35,838 nt of DNA, taken from JBBRHH01 sp038222915. Lineage in GTDB: Bacteria; Planctomycetota; Phycisphaerae; Tepidisphaerales; Tepidisphaeraceae. A model generated the notes under the pieces. It was not told the origin of the DNA, did no database searches, and saw only the letters and a list, made by a program, of their open reading frames with translations. The first letter of the stretch is position 1, and every line of letters begins with the position of its first letter. Positions 24,018 through 31,799 of this stretch are shown here, piece after piece. Position numbers and translations under genes: made by a program. The stretch covers positions 1 to 35,838 of the forward strand of contig JBBRHH010000002.1 in NCBI GenBank assembly GCA_038222915.1, given 5' to 3'.

Positions 24018-24036
24018 GTAAGTACATCGTACGTAC
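24018..24036 (-). promoter_or_regulatory. Candidate operator of the toxin-antitoxin operon
   Basis: GTAAGTAC (24018-24025) and GTACGTAC (24029-24036) are direct repeats 11 bp apart, and the second is itself palindromic. They lie ~28 bp upstream of the antitoxin ATG, where AbrB-type antitoxins autoregulate. A TAAGAT on the minus strand (24046-24051) may be the -10. Confidence 0.5.
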
Positions 24037-24070
24037 GTGCCTCTATCTTAACACTCACTACTCATAATTT

Positions 24071-25918
24071 CTATTCCAAAATCGCGCCGCAACGCGCGAA
24101 GTGCCGGCGCTGTTCGGATGTATATTTCGCTCCGCGCAGGTCGACAAGGTAAAAATCCGTCTCCTCCACACGCGCGCCGATCAAGTTGGCCCGGCTGAGG
24201 TTTGCCTTGCGGATCTGTTCCGGGGGTTTGAATCCCTTGTCGTCGTACTCGTCGGTATAGAAGCCGGTCCGGCTGCCTTCGCTGGGAGTTGCGCTGTTGA
24301 CCAGTCCACTGCGGGAGGAGCCCAACTGGAAACTGGCGTTGCGGAGATTGGCGTCGCGAAGATCGGCGCCTTCCCAGTCGATGTTGGCCAGACCCGTGTT
24401 GCGAAGGTCAGCTTTTCGGAAGCGTGCCTTTGGCATGGTCGAACCGCCCAGGTCGCTGCGGCGGAGACTGGCGCGGACAAAATTGGGCGCATTCAAGACG
24501 AGACCGGAAAGATTGCAGTGCAAAAGCCTCGCCCGCCGGAAGCTTGCGCCATCGCAACGGGTATTGCGCAGGTCGACATTCCGAAGAAACGCACGCTCGA
24601 GGTCTGCGCCGCTGAGATCGGCGCCGTTCAGATCGGCAAATTCGAGCTGAGCTTTGTGCATTTGCGCGCCGGCGAGCACGGCAGATGTCAGGTTTGCACT
24701 CGCGAAGTCCGCCTCGGCCAGAATCGCATCGCTCAGATCAGCGCGTTCAAGATTTGCCTTTGAAAAAATCGCGCGGCTGCAATCGGCCTTGACGAGCTTC
24801 GCGCCGGCAAGGTCCGCCGCCGAGAGCAGTGCACCCCGAAGCCAGGCACGTTCAAGAAGTGCGCCTGTAAGCGTTGCAGAATACGCCTTTGCGCCGTCCA
24901 GATCGGCATGCGTCAGGTTCGCCTGGGCGAGGTTCACCATCTGCATCTCCACGCCGCCCAGACGGATGCCCGGCCAGATGGCACCCTGGAGTTGCGCCCC
25001 TATAAGCGACGGAACCGTGCCTTCGTCGGGCTGCCAGCCGGCGTTCACTGCGAATTGAATGCTCGCGGCCATTGGTTGGATTTTGCGGTCGTCGGATATC
25101 AGCGCGTTACTCAACGCCACCAGGCCATTGGAATGGGTTCGCAACTGTCGCGCGATCTGAGCGATCAGATCGCGCGGCAGACGTCGTGAAAGAAAATCAG
25201 CCGGATCTTCTACAAGACTCGCTAACGCCTGCCTGGCGGCCAACATGAGTTGCACCGGCCGGTGACGCAGAAATGGGCCCAGAACGCGGTCTCGCGCCTC
25301 GGAATTCTTGAAGAATACTTCGTTGCCCAATAGTGGTAGTGCATTGGCCGACGGGCAACGTGAAATGATCGCCACCCGCACGGCGGCCTCAACAGTAAGA
25401 AGCCCATCATCGACGGCCATCGCGTCGAGAACCGGCGTCCAAAGTTCCGGGATTCCCTTTAGCAACGCGCGGTCTTCACACGGAAGGATACGATTCATCA
25501 CCGAAGTGCATCGCTCTCGGTGGCGCGCCAGCAGATACTCGATCAAATCATCATCGGTCCAGGCGGCAAGTTGAAGAGGGGTGACGTGTGGATCTGCCAC
25601 CAGGGTGGTGCACGTACAAACAATGATCCATCGCGTGGATGAAAGCACCGGCAGAAAGCGCGAATCATCAATCAACCGCAAGCCCGGGCTATTCGCAAAA
25701 ACGGCGGCGAGATGCTGGATCGCCGTCGACTTACCCTGTCCCGTTCCGCCGATGATCTGAACGACGTGGTTGCCCCCGGCTCTCAGGAATTCTGCCACGC
25801 AATCGTCGAGCCGATGCTCGGCCCCATCCGAAGTCGTCACGCGCGGGACGACGGCAGCCCGGGCAGGACGAATATCGCCCTTGAGCGCGTACGTGCCGAT
25901 GTCGGGAACTACGATCAT
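24071..25918 (-). CDS. P-loop NTPase fused to a pentapeptide-repeat right-handed helix
   Basis: Counted from the upstream ATG at 25939 the protein has 622 residues; the ATG at 25918, 9 nt after a TACAAT box, gives 615 and is my preferred start. A Walker A motif, GGTGQGKST (64-72), is followed by a short Walker B-like RLIDDS (88-93). The middle is helical (120-300, with WTDDDLIEYLLARHRERCTSVMNR), a layout recalling STAND-type NTPases. From about 311 to 540 nearly every fifth residue is Leu or Phe in A(D/N)LXX repeats, about 11-12 coils. A ~36-residue insertion (541-576) interrupts the helix, then two more coils close it. No signal peptide is present, so it is cytoplasmic. Function is unknown; a signalling or conflict-system switch is possible. 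Confidence 0.88.
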   Translation of the reverse strand: MIVVPDIGTYALKGDIRPARAAVVPRVTTSDGAEHRLDDCVAEFLRAGGNHVVQIIGGTGQGKSTAIQHLAAVFANSPGLRLIDDSRFLPVLSSTRWIIVCTCTTLVADPHVTPLQLAAWTDDDLIEYLLARHRERCTSVMNRILPCEDRALLKGIPELWTPVLDAMAVDDGLLTVEAAVRVAIISRCPSANALPLLGNEVFFKNSEARDRVLGPFLRHRPVQLMLAARQALASLVEDPADFLSRRLPRDLIAQIARQLRTHSNGLVALSNALISDDRKIQPMAASIQFAVNAGWQPDEGTVPSLIGAQLQGAIWPGIRLGGVEMQMVNLAQANLTHADLDGAKAYSATLTGALLERAWLRGALLSAADLAGAKLVKADCSRAIFSKANLERADLSDAILAEADFASANLTSAVLAGAQMHKAQLEFADLNGADLSGADLERAFLRNVDLRNTRCDGASFRRARLLHCNLSGLVLNAPNFVRASLRRSDLGGSTMPKARFRKADLRNTGLANIDWEGADLRDANLRNASFQLGSSRSGLVNSATPSEGSRTGFYTDEYDDKGFKPPEQIRKANLSRANLIGARVEETDFYLVDLRGAKYTSEQRRHFARCGAILE

Positions 25919-26030
25919 GGCAACGGTATTGTAGCTCATGCCAAAACAGGAAAATCAATCGCCCCCGGATTTCTTGACAAACCTTCTCCACAAGCTGAAA
26001 ACTGCCCGTCAAGGACGCGAAGGAGACCCC

Positions 26031-27296
26031 GTGAGAAGACGAACACGCCTGTGGTTGTTGCTGCCGATACTTCTGGTATCGCCGGCCATCGCAAGCGATC
26101 AGCTACAGATCGATGCGCGGACAACGTCAGGCGTTTCCATCGCCAGGTCGGTTCAGGGCACGAATCTGGTGAGCCTGACAGATCGTCTTGTGAAAGCCGA
26201 GGATCAGTTCGCGGCGTTCGCCGGTCAATCCTACGTCGCGTCGCTCCAATATTCAGGCGTCAAAAACGCCGCGATTTTCACTTCCAACGCAGACGGCACT
26301 TCGGTCAACGTGCGAATTCCCTCAACGGGTTTCAATCGCACCTTTACGGGTGCGAACCGTGATGATGTGAACAAGCAGATTCGCGATTTTGTGAAAAAAG
26401 ACGGCGCGGCGGAACTGGCGGACTTTCAGGAAAAGGTGAACCGCCTGTCATTGACGGCCGTCTCCGACGGCAATCCGCGCTCAACGACCGCATGGCTTTC
26501 CAACCAGGCATTTCGCAGTTTCGGATTCGATGGCAGGCCGCCGTTTGGCGCCGAGGGGGACTCAGTCGTCCCGGGCTTGCGCCTGGATTTTGATGGCGGG
26601 TCTTTCGATACCGACGATGGCAGCGGCTACTATTTCGAGGCGGCGCTGAGCACCGGATTCAAGCTGGGAAGTCGCGCCGCGATCTCGCTCACGGTCCCGT
26701 TTCAATATCGCAATGTGGATGGCTCCGACATATTCGACGTCGGATTTCAACTTGGATTGCCGTTCCAAATACTGCGGAAAAATTGGGGCGGGAAGTTGAG
26801 CGGCGAAGGGGCAAGCGAAGTTACCTGGCAGGTGTCGCCATGGGGCGTCATCGCTGCATCCGGGTCGGAAGATCTGGTGGCCGGCGGAATCATGTACGGT
26901 GGCGGGATCACCAGCTTGTTGTCGTACCAGATTGGTTTGGGCGGCCCGGAAGGCCAGCCAAACAACCTGACGTTTTCACTGGTGAACCAGATTGGGTTCT
27001 ATCATGGGAGCCAGATCTCAGCGGGCGGCTACGAATTCAAGAACGATGTGGATCAGCAGGTCCTGAAGAACGGCCTGGCCGTGGCGTATAGCATCGGTCG
27101 TTCGCTGTGGCTGGACGCGAGCATCATCCACACCCAGTTCCTGCGCGACAGCGCGATCGATCACTATTGGACACCCGGGGCCGGCGCTGGATTTTTTCTG
27201 AGCAAAAATACTACGCTGCGGGTTGCGTATTCGGCCGATCTCGGCACTGGATTCACTGGACACAATGGAAACGTGTCGTTGTCCTTTGGCTGGTGA
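26031..27296 (+). CDS. Outer-membrane beta-barrel protein of unknown function
   Basis: The protein has 421 residues. The GTG at 26031 follows AAGGAG by five bases and begins a proper signal peptide (VRRRTRLWLLLPILLVSPAIASD). An N-terminal periplasmic part (about 24-150) contains QSYVASLQYSGVKNAAIFTSNADG. From about 200 on, amphipathic strands alternate (GYYFEAALSTGFKLGSRAAISLTVPFQYRNV, then FDVGFQLGLPFQIL) and end in NVSLSFGW, whose terminal aromatic is typical of BAM substrates. No family is recognised. It is divergent from the NTPase gene with a ~90-bp gap and is followed 22 bp later by a small gene. Confidence 0.78.
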   Translation: MRRRTRLWLLLPILLVSPAIASDQLQIDARTTSGVSIARSVQGTNLVSLTDRLVKAEDQFAAFAGQSYVASLQYSGVKNAAIFTSNADGTSVNVRIPSTGFNRTFTGANRDDVNKQIRDFVKKDGAAELADFQEKVNRLSLTAVSDGNPRSTTAWLSNQAFRSFGFDGRPPFGAEGDSVVPGLRLDFDGGSFDTDDGSGYYFEAALSTGFKLGSRAAISLTVPFQYRNVDGSDIFDVGFQLGLPFQILRKNWGGKLSGEGASEVTWQVSPWGVIAASGSEDLVAGGIMYGGGITSLLSYQIGLGGPEGQPNNLTFSLVNQIGFYHGSQISAGGYEFKNDVDQQVLKNGLAVAYSIGRSLWLDASIIHTQFLRDSAIDHYWTPGAGAGFFLSKNTTLRVAYSADLGTGFTGHNGNVSLSFGW

Positions 27297-27318
27297 TGGC
27301 TCAAGCAGGAAGAATGAC

Positions 27319-27687
27319 ATGGCTGAAGAAACGACTGTAATGCCGATGGACTTCATGGCGGTGCGCGGCGTCTACCCCGCCGCGTTCGCACGCGATTTGG
27401 GATATACCGGCAAATCGCGCTGGGTGGCGTTCTGGTGGGATGATGCCGATGACGATGTCGCATGGAATGACGGCACCAACGAGGGACTGGGCGAAGGTGC
27501 CTGGGAGGTCTGGACGAAAGTGGTTGCCCCCATTGGCGCCTACTTCAAACACAACCATCGCGCCAATCTGGGCGGCGCAGAGGAACCGGCAACTCACATG
27601 CTTCTCTACGACCGCGGCCAGCAGATTGGCTTCGTTGCGCCAAACGAGTCGGTGCTAGAGTTTCTCGCGGAGAGGCGCGGGACGTAG
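27319..27687 (+). CDS. Small acidic protein of unknown function
   Basis: The protein has 122 residues, starting at the ATG after an AGGA-type site. It is rich in Trp and Asp, with WVAFWWDDADDDVAW (about 35-49) and WEVWTKVV. No signal peptide or membrane helix is seen and I cannot place it in a family. It follows the barrel gene by 22 bp and is probably in the same transcript. Its last 33 bp overlap the 3' end of the convergent DUF354 gene. Confidence 0.65.
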   Translation: MAEETTVMPMDFMAVRGVYPAAFARDLGYTGKSRWVAFWWDDADDDVAWNDGTNEGLGEGAWEVWTKVVAPIGAYFKHNHRANLGGAEEPATHMLLYDRGQQIGFVAPNESVLEFLAERRGT

Positions 27688-28719
27688 GGCGCTTGCCGGA
27701 ATGGATTGCACGATCAGGTTGTGCATGAATTCTGTGATGTCTTCGGTTTGTTCCATGAGCCGCTCATGCTTGGTTCGCCACTCTTCAGCCAAATGGGGCC
27801 GCGCTAACAGTGATTCGGCGACGGGCAGGCCTTCAAGAAGTGAATTGGTATTGAAGGCCAGGCCAAAGTCCTTTTCCAGCGCCACCAGGTAACCGACGCG
27901 TAGGTGGTTACAAAAGACCGCAGGTGTTCCCAGCACCGCGGCTTCGGCGGCCATCGTCCCGCCTTCCCCAATGTAAAGTTTCGCGTGGGCCAGCAAGTCG
28001 TGAACGTGGTGGACCGCGACAGGATTGCGAAGCTCGCGCAGTGACGCGGGCAGTTCTCCCTCCGCGGAGATAACCACCCGTCCGAATCGTTGGAGCCGAT
28101 GGACGACATCGTGCAACTGGGCCTCGGTAAGCCCGCGCAGGCCACGGTCGTGGGCCGCGGACCAGGAGACGGTACGAAGCACAATGTACGGCTGGCTGGG
28201 ATCGATGCCGGCGTCGATCAGCGGCTTGGTGCTGGGGCGGTAATAGTTGGGATGAAGATAAGACTGCACCCACACGCCGCGGAAGTGAACCTGCCGCGGG
28301 CCAAAGGACTTGGTGTAGCCAATCCCGGTAAAGATCCTGGTCGCGAAAGGAAGACCGAGCATCTGCTGGAGCTTCGCATGCTCTGCTTCTTCAAGAACCA
28401 GACGCGGGATGTGAAGCAAAGCGCCAACGAGGCCAATCGATACACCAGTCTGCGCCAACATCACATGCGGGCGAAATTGGCGGGCGAGGTTGAGAATGCC
28501 CACATAACGCGCCAGGAGTTCGCGCCCCATCCCGATCATTCCGTCACCCTTGCGCGTCAGACATCGATACGGAATCTTCAGGCCCGCCAGCAACGGCACA
28601 GCAACATCTTTCTCGCGCGTCGCCACCAGCGTCTCGTGGCCTTCACGCTGAAGTTTCCAGATCAACTCCTTGAAGAAGTGCACCTGGGCAGGATGGGTGA
28701 CGTCGAACAGAACGCGCAT
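27655..28719 (-). CDS. DUF354-family glycosyltransferase-like protein
   Basis: The protein has 354 residues from the ATG giving MRVLFDVTHPAQVHFFKELIWKL, the diagnostic N-terminus of DUF354 proteins. It has the GT-B-like two-domain shape. The C-terminal half has LYIGEGGTMAAEAAVLGTPAVFCN, the donor-binding (GGTM..EAA..G.P) signature shared with UDP-GlcNAc 2-epimerases and GT-B enzymes. DUF354 proteins occur in archaeal and bacterial surface-polysaccharide loci, but the reaction is not established. A longer TTG start at 28740 lies inside the 8-bp array and is less likely. It is divergent from thyA. Confidence 0.85.
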   Translation of the reverse strand: MRVLFDVTHPAQVHFFKELIWKLQREGHETLVATREKDVAVPLLAGLKIPYRCLTRKGDGMIGMGRELLARYVGILNLARQFRPHVMLAQTGVSIGLVGALLHIPRLVLEEAEHAKLQQMLGLPFATRIFTGIGYTKSFGPRQVHFRGVWVQSYLHPNYYRPSTKPLIDAGIDPSQPYIVLRTVSWSAAHDRGLRGLTEAQLHDVVHRLQRFGRVVISAEGELPASLRELRNPVAVHHVHDLLAHAKLYIGEGGTMAAEAAVLGTPAVFCNHLRVGYLVALEKDFGLAFNTNSLLEGLPVAESLLARPHLAEEWRTKHERLMEQTEDITEFMHNLIVQSIPASALRPAPLREKL

Positions 28720-28737
28720 TAAAAACGATTGTTCTTT

Positions 28738-28777
28738 CAATGAACCAATGAATCAATGGCTCAACGAATCAATTCCG
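28738..28777 (+). repeat. Five 8-bp-period units (CAATGAAT-like) upstream of thyA
   Basis: caatgaac, caatgaat, caatggct, caacgaat and caattccg follow each other with CAA at exactly 8-bp steps. The array lies between the divergent DUF354 and thyA genes and overlaps the place where the thyA -35 should be. Confidence 0.75.
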
Positions 28778-28790
28778 TTACACTTTGGCG
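28777..28790 (+). promoter_or_regulatory. Putative leaderless promoter of thyA
   Basis: GTTACACT with the box TACACT at 28779-28784 ends 6 nt before the thyA ATG. No SD is present. Confidence 0.55.
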
Positions 28791-29585
28791 ATGCAGCAGT
28801 ATCTCGATCTTCTTCGCCTGATTCTCGAGAAGGGCCATCGAAAATCCGACCGGACCGGCACCGGCACGCTGAGCATTTTTGGACATCAGATGCGTTTCGA
28901 TCTATCGGCCGGTTTTCCGCTGCTGACGACCAAAAAGCTGCATACCCGATCCATCATTCACGAGCTGCTCTGGTTCATTCGCGGCGAAACCAACATAGGC
29001 TATCTCCGTGAGAACAAGGTGACGATCTGGGATGAATGGGCGGACGCAAATGGAGAGCTCGGGCCCGTGTATGGCAAGCAGTGGCGGTCGTGGGCCGGGC
29101 CGGATGGGAAGACATTCGATCAACTCTCCGCGGTGCTGGAACAGATCAAAAAGAATCCGGATTCGCGCCGATTGATTGTCAGCGCCTGGAATGTGGCGGA
29201 TGTCGAGAAAATGGCGCTACCCCCCTGCCACCTGCTGTTTCAGTTTTACGTCGCGGATGGAAAATTGTCCTGCCAGTTGTACCAGCGCAGCGCGGACACC
29301 TTCCTGGGAGTGCCGTTCAACATCGCATCCTATGCCCTCTTTACCCAGATGATCGCGCAAGTCAGCGGCCTTGAGGCCGGCGAGTTCGTGCACACGCTCG
29401 GCGATGCGCACCTTTACTTGAATCATCTCGATCAGGCCCGCGAGCAGTTAACCCGCCAGCCACGCCAGCTTCCGCGCTTGAAACTGAATCCGAACGTGAA
29501 ATCGTTGTTCGACTTCAAGTACGACGACATCGCGATTGAGGAATACGACCCGCATCCAGCCATCAAGGCGCCGATTGCGGTTTGA
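28791..29585 (+). CDS. thyA: Thymidylate synthase
   Basis: ThyA methylates dUMP to dTMP using methylene-tetrahydrofolate, releasing dihydrofolate. The protein has 264 residues, exactly the E. coli length. KSDRTGTGTLSIFGHQMRF (18-36), LLTTKKLHTRSIIHELLWF, and the active site LPPCHLLFQFYV with catalytic Cys146 are all intact. So are the folate/dUMP-binding QRSADTFLGVPFNIASYA and HLYLNH. Folate-dependent ThyA implies the organism also needs dihydrofolate reductase, not seen here. The ATG at 28791 is preferred over TTG at 28785 because of family length and the -10 spacing. The 3' end overlaps the hydrolase gene by 23 bp. Confidence 0.98.
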   Translation: MQQYLDLLRLILEKGHRKSDRTGTGTLSIFGHQMRFDLSAGFPLLTTKKLHTRSIIHELLWFIRGETNIGYLRENKVTIWDEWADANGELGPVYGKQWRSWAGPDGKTFDQLSAVLEQIKKNPDSRRLIVSAWNVADVEKMALPPCHLLFQFYVADGKLSCQLYQRSADTFLGVPFNIASYALFTQMIAQVSGLEAGEFVHTLGDAHLYLNHLDQAREQLTRQPRQLPRLKLNPNVKSLFDFKYDDIAIEEYDPHPAIKAPIAV

Positions 29586-30591
29586 GAATCGGCGGCGATT
29601 TGGACATCGACAGATCCCCAGCGCTGTCGATGGCCTGGCCGGGGAAATTGCGATGCGGCAATCCGCGTACGAATGTCGGAGGACGATTTTCAACGGGTGC
29701 ACGGGCAACGTAAGTATTCATCCATTCGATCGCCCGGGCTTCAAAAACAGGCCCGGCCGCCTGCACGATGTCGAGGTGTGACGCATCTTTCACCCGTTGA
29801 ATCACCGCCGGCCCACGCGCAGCGTCATACAGACGATCGCATTCAGATGGCGGAATAATGTCGTCCTCATCCCCACGGATAAAGTAGATCGGCGTCGTCA
29901 TCTTCCGGACCGCGGCCAGCGGGGAAACATCGTCGATGTGAAAGTGACCCTCCCATTCAACCGCCGATTCGATGAGCGCGACCTTCGCGCCCGAAAGGTC
30001 GGCCTGGCTGTAGATCCACTTTGCTTCCGTGCGAAGTTCCGCGAAAGGCGCAACCGCAATGACGGCCTTCACGCGTGGATCGATGCCGGCCCATTGCAGC
30101 GCTGTCGCCGCGCCCAGGCTGCCGCCCAGAACGCCGACACGGCTGACGTCGATGTTCTGTTTGCTCAACGCATCCAGCAGGCGGACCAGATCTTTCTTTT
30201 CGAAGAATCCAAAGCTCGTGTATCGGCCGGCGCTTTGGCCATGCGCGCGAAGATCAGGCGCGACGGCAACGTATCCGTGGCTCGCATAGGCCTCGGTGAA
30301 GCTGAGCATCGCTTCCTTCTGATCACCCAGTCCGTGCAGAAAAACAAGCACTCCACGCGGCGGACGATCCTGTGGCAGAAGCATCAGGGCGCTGAGCTTC
30401 AGATCATTTTCGCCCGTGTAGGTGAACGTGCGAAAACGATCGCCGCACCGGCCCGCCAGTTCATCGCGCACGGTGATGAAGCGCTCGGCGCGTGCTGGGA
30501 ATTTTGGTGGAATCAAAAAGCGATCGGCGATGGATGTGCAGCCGCCCGACCAGAAAAGCATGAGGGAGAAAAAACCAATCGCTCGTCGCAT
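29563..30591 (-). CDS. Lipoprotein alpha/beta hydrolase
   Basis: The protein has 342 residues from the ATG at 30591. A lipoprotein signal peptide (FFSLMLFWSGGC, lipobox SGGC, Cys about 18) is followed by the alpha/beta-hydrolase core. LVFLHGLGDQKEAML carries the oxyanion HG. VGVLGGSLGAATALQWA carries the nucleophile Ser in GGSLG. The acid is probably in RGDEDDIIPPSE, and the catalytic His is in DASHLDIV. The C-terminal ~45 residues (after about 300) are low complexity. It is probably a periplasmic or outer-membrane esterase or thioesterase; substrate unknown. A strong terminator hairpin sits 29-72 bp upstream of its start. Confidence 0.82.
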   Translation of the reverse strand: MRRAIGFFSLMLFWSGGCTSIADRFLIPPKFPARAERFITVRDELAGRCGDRFRTFTYTGENDLKLSALMLLPQDRPPRGVLVFLHGLGDQKEAMLSFTEAYASHGYVAVAPDLRAHGQSAGRYTSFGFFEKKDLVRLLDALSKQNIDVSRVGVLGGSLGAATALQWAGIDPRVKAVIAVAPFAELRTEAKWIYSQADLSGAKVALIESAVEWEGHFHIDDVSPLAAVRKMTTPIYFIRGDEDDIIPPSECDRLYDAARGPAVIQRVKDASHLDIVQAAGPVFEARAIEWMNTYVARAPVENRPPTFVRGLPHRNFPGQAIDSAGDLSMSKSPPILKPQSAP

Positions 30592-30619
30592 GCACCACCC
30601 CGTCCGCGTCTTGAAGATC

Positions 30620-30663
30620 AAAAAAGAGTCGGACCGAAGGGGAGCCACCACCTACGGTCCGAC
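30620..30663 (-). terminator. Intrinsic terminator between galU and the hydrolase
   Basis: On the minus strand GTCGGACCG and CGGTCCGAC (30655-30663 / 30628-30636) form a 9-bp stem with an 18-nt loop, followed by TC and six Ts. It should end the galU transcript 128 bp after its stop. The hydrolase would then need a promoter in or after it, unless read-through is used. Confidence 0.8.
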
Positions 30664-30790
30664 AGAAAGATCATTCAGATACAACAGAAGATAACGCGCG
30701 AATGCGGATCGTCAATATACTAATTGCGAAATCGTGAAGAGAAAGTTTTGAAACCGGATCGCACATTTGCGCCCGCGCGAGTGATCGCGG

Positions 30791-31663
30791 TCACTTCAAC
30801 AGCGACGAAAGCAGCGGCGCGATCTGGCTCCACAGGCGCGGGTCGCGCGCGGCGTAGACGAGATTGGTCTTCAGCCAGTCGAGCGGATTCCCAATGTCGT
30901 GGCGCGTGGCACTCAGGACAACGCCGTACACATTTTCTTTCTCGAGCAGCAGACGCACCGCATCGGTAAGTTGAATCTCACCGCCTGCGCCGCGCGACGT
31001 TTGCTCGAGGCACTCGAAGATGGCGGGCGTAAGCACATAGCGCGCTGCGATGGCGAACCGGCTGGGCGCGGAAGCGGGGTCGGGTTTCTCGACCAGCGTG
31101 TTGAGTTTGAGCAGGCCGGGGCCGATCACGTCGCCGCCGACGATGCCATACCGGCTGACTTTTTCCAGCGGGACTTCTTCCAGTCCGATAACAGATGCCC
31201 CAAGGCGTGCGTAAGCCTGGATCAACTCCTGCGCGGGGACGGGGTCGCCGGTGAAGATCGCGTCACCCAGCATGCAGAGGAACGGTTGGTCGCCAACATG
31301 CTGGCGCGCCTGGGCGACGGCGTCACCCAGGCCGCGCTGTTCGGGCTGGCGGACGGCGTGGATCTTGACCTTCTCGGCCAGGGCGTTGATGGACGCCAGG
31401 AGATTCTCCTTGCCGCCCGCCTTCAGTCGCTCCTCCAACTCCGGGCTGCGGTCGAAGTGGTCTTCGATGGCGCGCTTGTCGCGCGCGGTAATCAACAGGA
31501 TGTCGTCGCAGCCCCCAATCGCGGCTTCTTCCACTACATATTGAATGGTCGGGCGGTCCACAATGGGCAGAAGTTCCTTGGGAACCGCCTTGGCGGCCGG
31601 GAGCATGCGGGTGCCAAAACCGGCGGCGGGGATGACTGCTTTGCGGACGGGTTGCGGGTTCAT
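30791..31663 (-). CDS. galU: UTP-glucose-1-phosphate uridylyltransferase
   Basis: GalU makes UDP-glucose from UTP and glucose-1-phosphate for polysaccharide and glycolipid synthesis. The 290 residues match the usual ~290-300. VIPAAGFGTRMLPAAKAVPKELLPIVDRPTIQYVVEEA (11-48) is the classic nucleotide-binding start. QRGLGDAVAQA, FLCMLGDAIF (metal-binding Asp) and the sugar-site VEKPDP are also present, with GGEIQLTDAV toward the end. The ATG at 31663 follows a GAGG; an earlier start at 31684 is less likely. No sugar-nucleotide genes adjoin it. Confidence 0.95.
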   Translation of the reverse strand: MNPQPVRKAVIPAAGFGTRMLPAAKAVPKELLPIVDRPTIQYVVEEAAIGGCDDILLITARDKRAIEDHFDRSPELEERLKAGGKENLLASINALAEKVKIHAVRQPEQRGLGDAVAQARQHVGDQPFLCMLGDAIFTGDPVPAQELIQAYARLGASVIGLEEVPLEKVSRYGIVGGDVIGPGLLKLNTLVEKPDPASAPSRFAIAARYVLTPAIFECLEQTSRGAGGEIQLTDAVRLLLEKENVYGVVLSATRHDIGNPLDWLKTNLVYAARDPRLWSQIAPLLSSLLK

Positions 31664-31717
31664 TTCGCCTCGATCATCGCGCAACCCGGCGATGCGGGCA
31701 AGGATTCCGTATATTTC

Positions 31718-31747
31718 TTGACCCGCAGGGTCGCTCGACGGTAAATT
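31718..31747 (+). promoter_or_regulatory. Sigma-70-type promoter with palindromic operator
   Basis: TTGACC (31718-31723), 18 bp, then TAAATT (31742-31747), ~50 bp before the coiled-coil gene. GACCC-GCA-GGGTC (31720-31732) is a perfect 5+5 palindrome overlapping the -35, a plausible repressor site. Confidence 0.55.
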
Positions 31748-31799
31748 GTCGCCCGGCCAACAAGATTCGCACCCCTGTTTTCACACCGGAGGTTCTTCA

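Noticed and set aside
25937..25940. Divergent start codons overlapping in CATG (NTPase 25939 minus, barrel 25938 plus)
   Set aside because: Striking, but the barrel's signal peptide and SD put its start at the GTG at 26031, so the overlap is probably not used.
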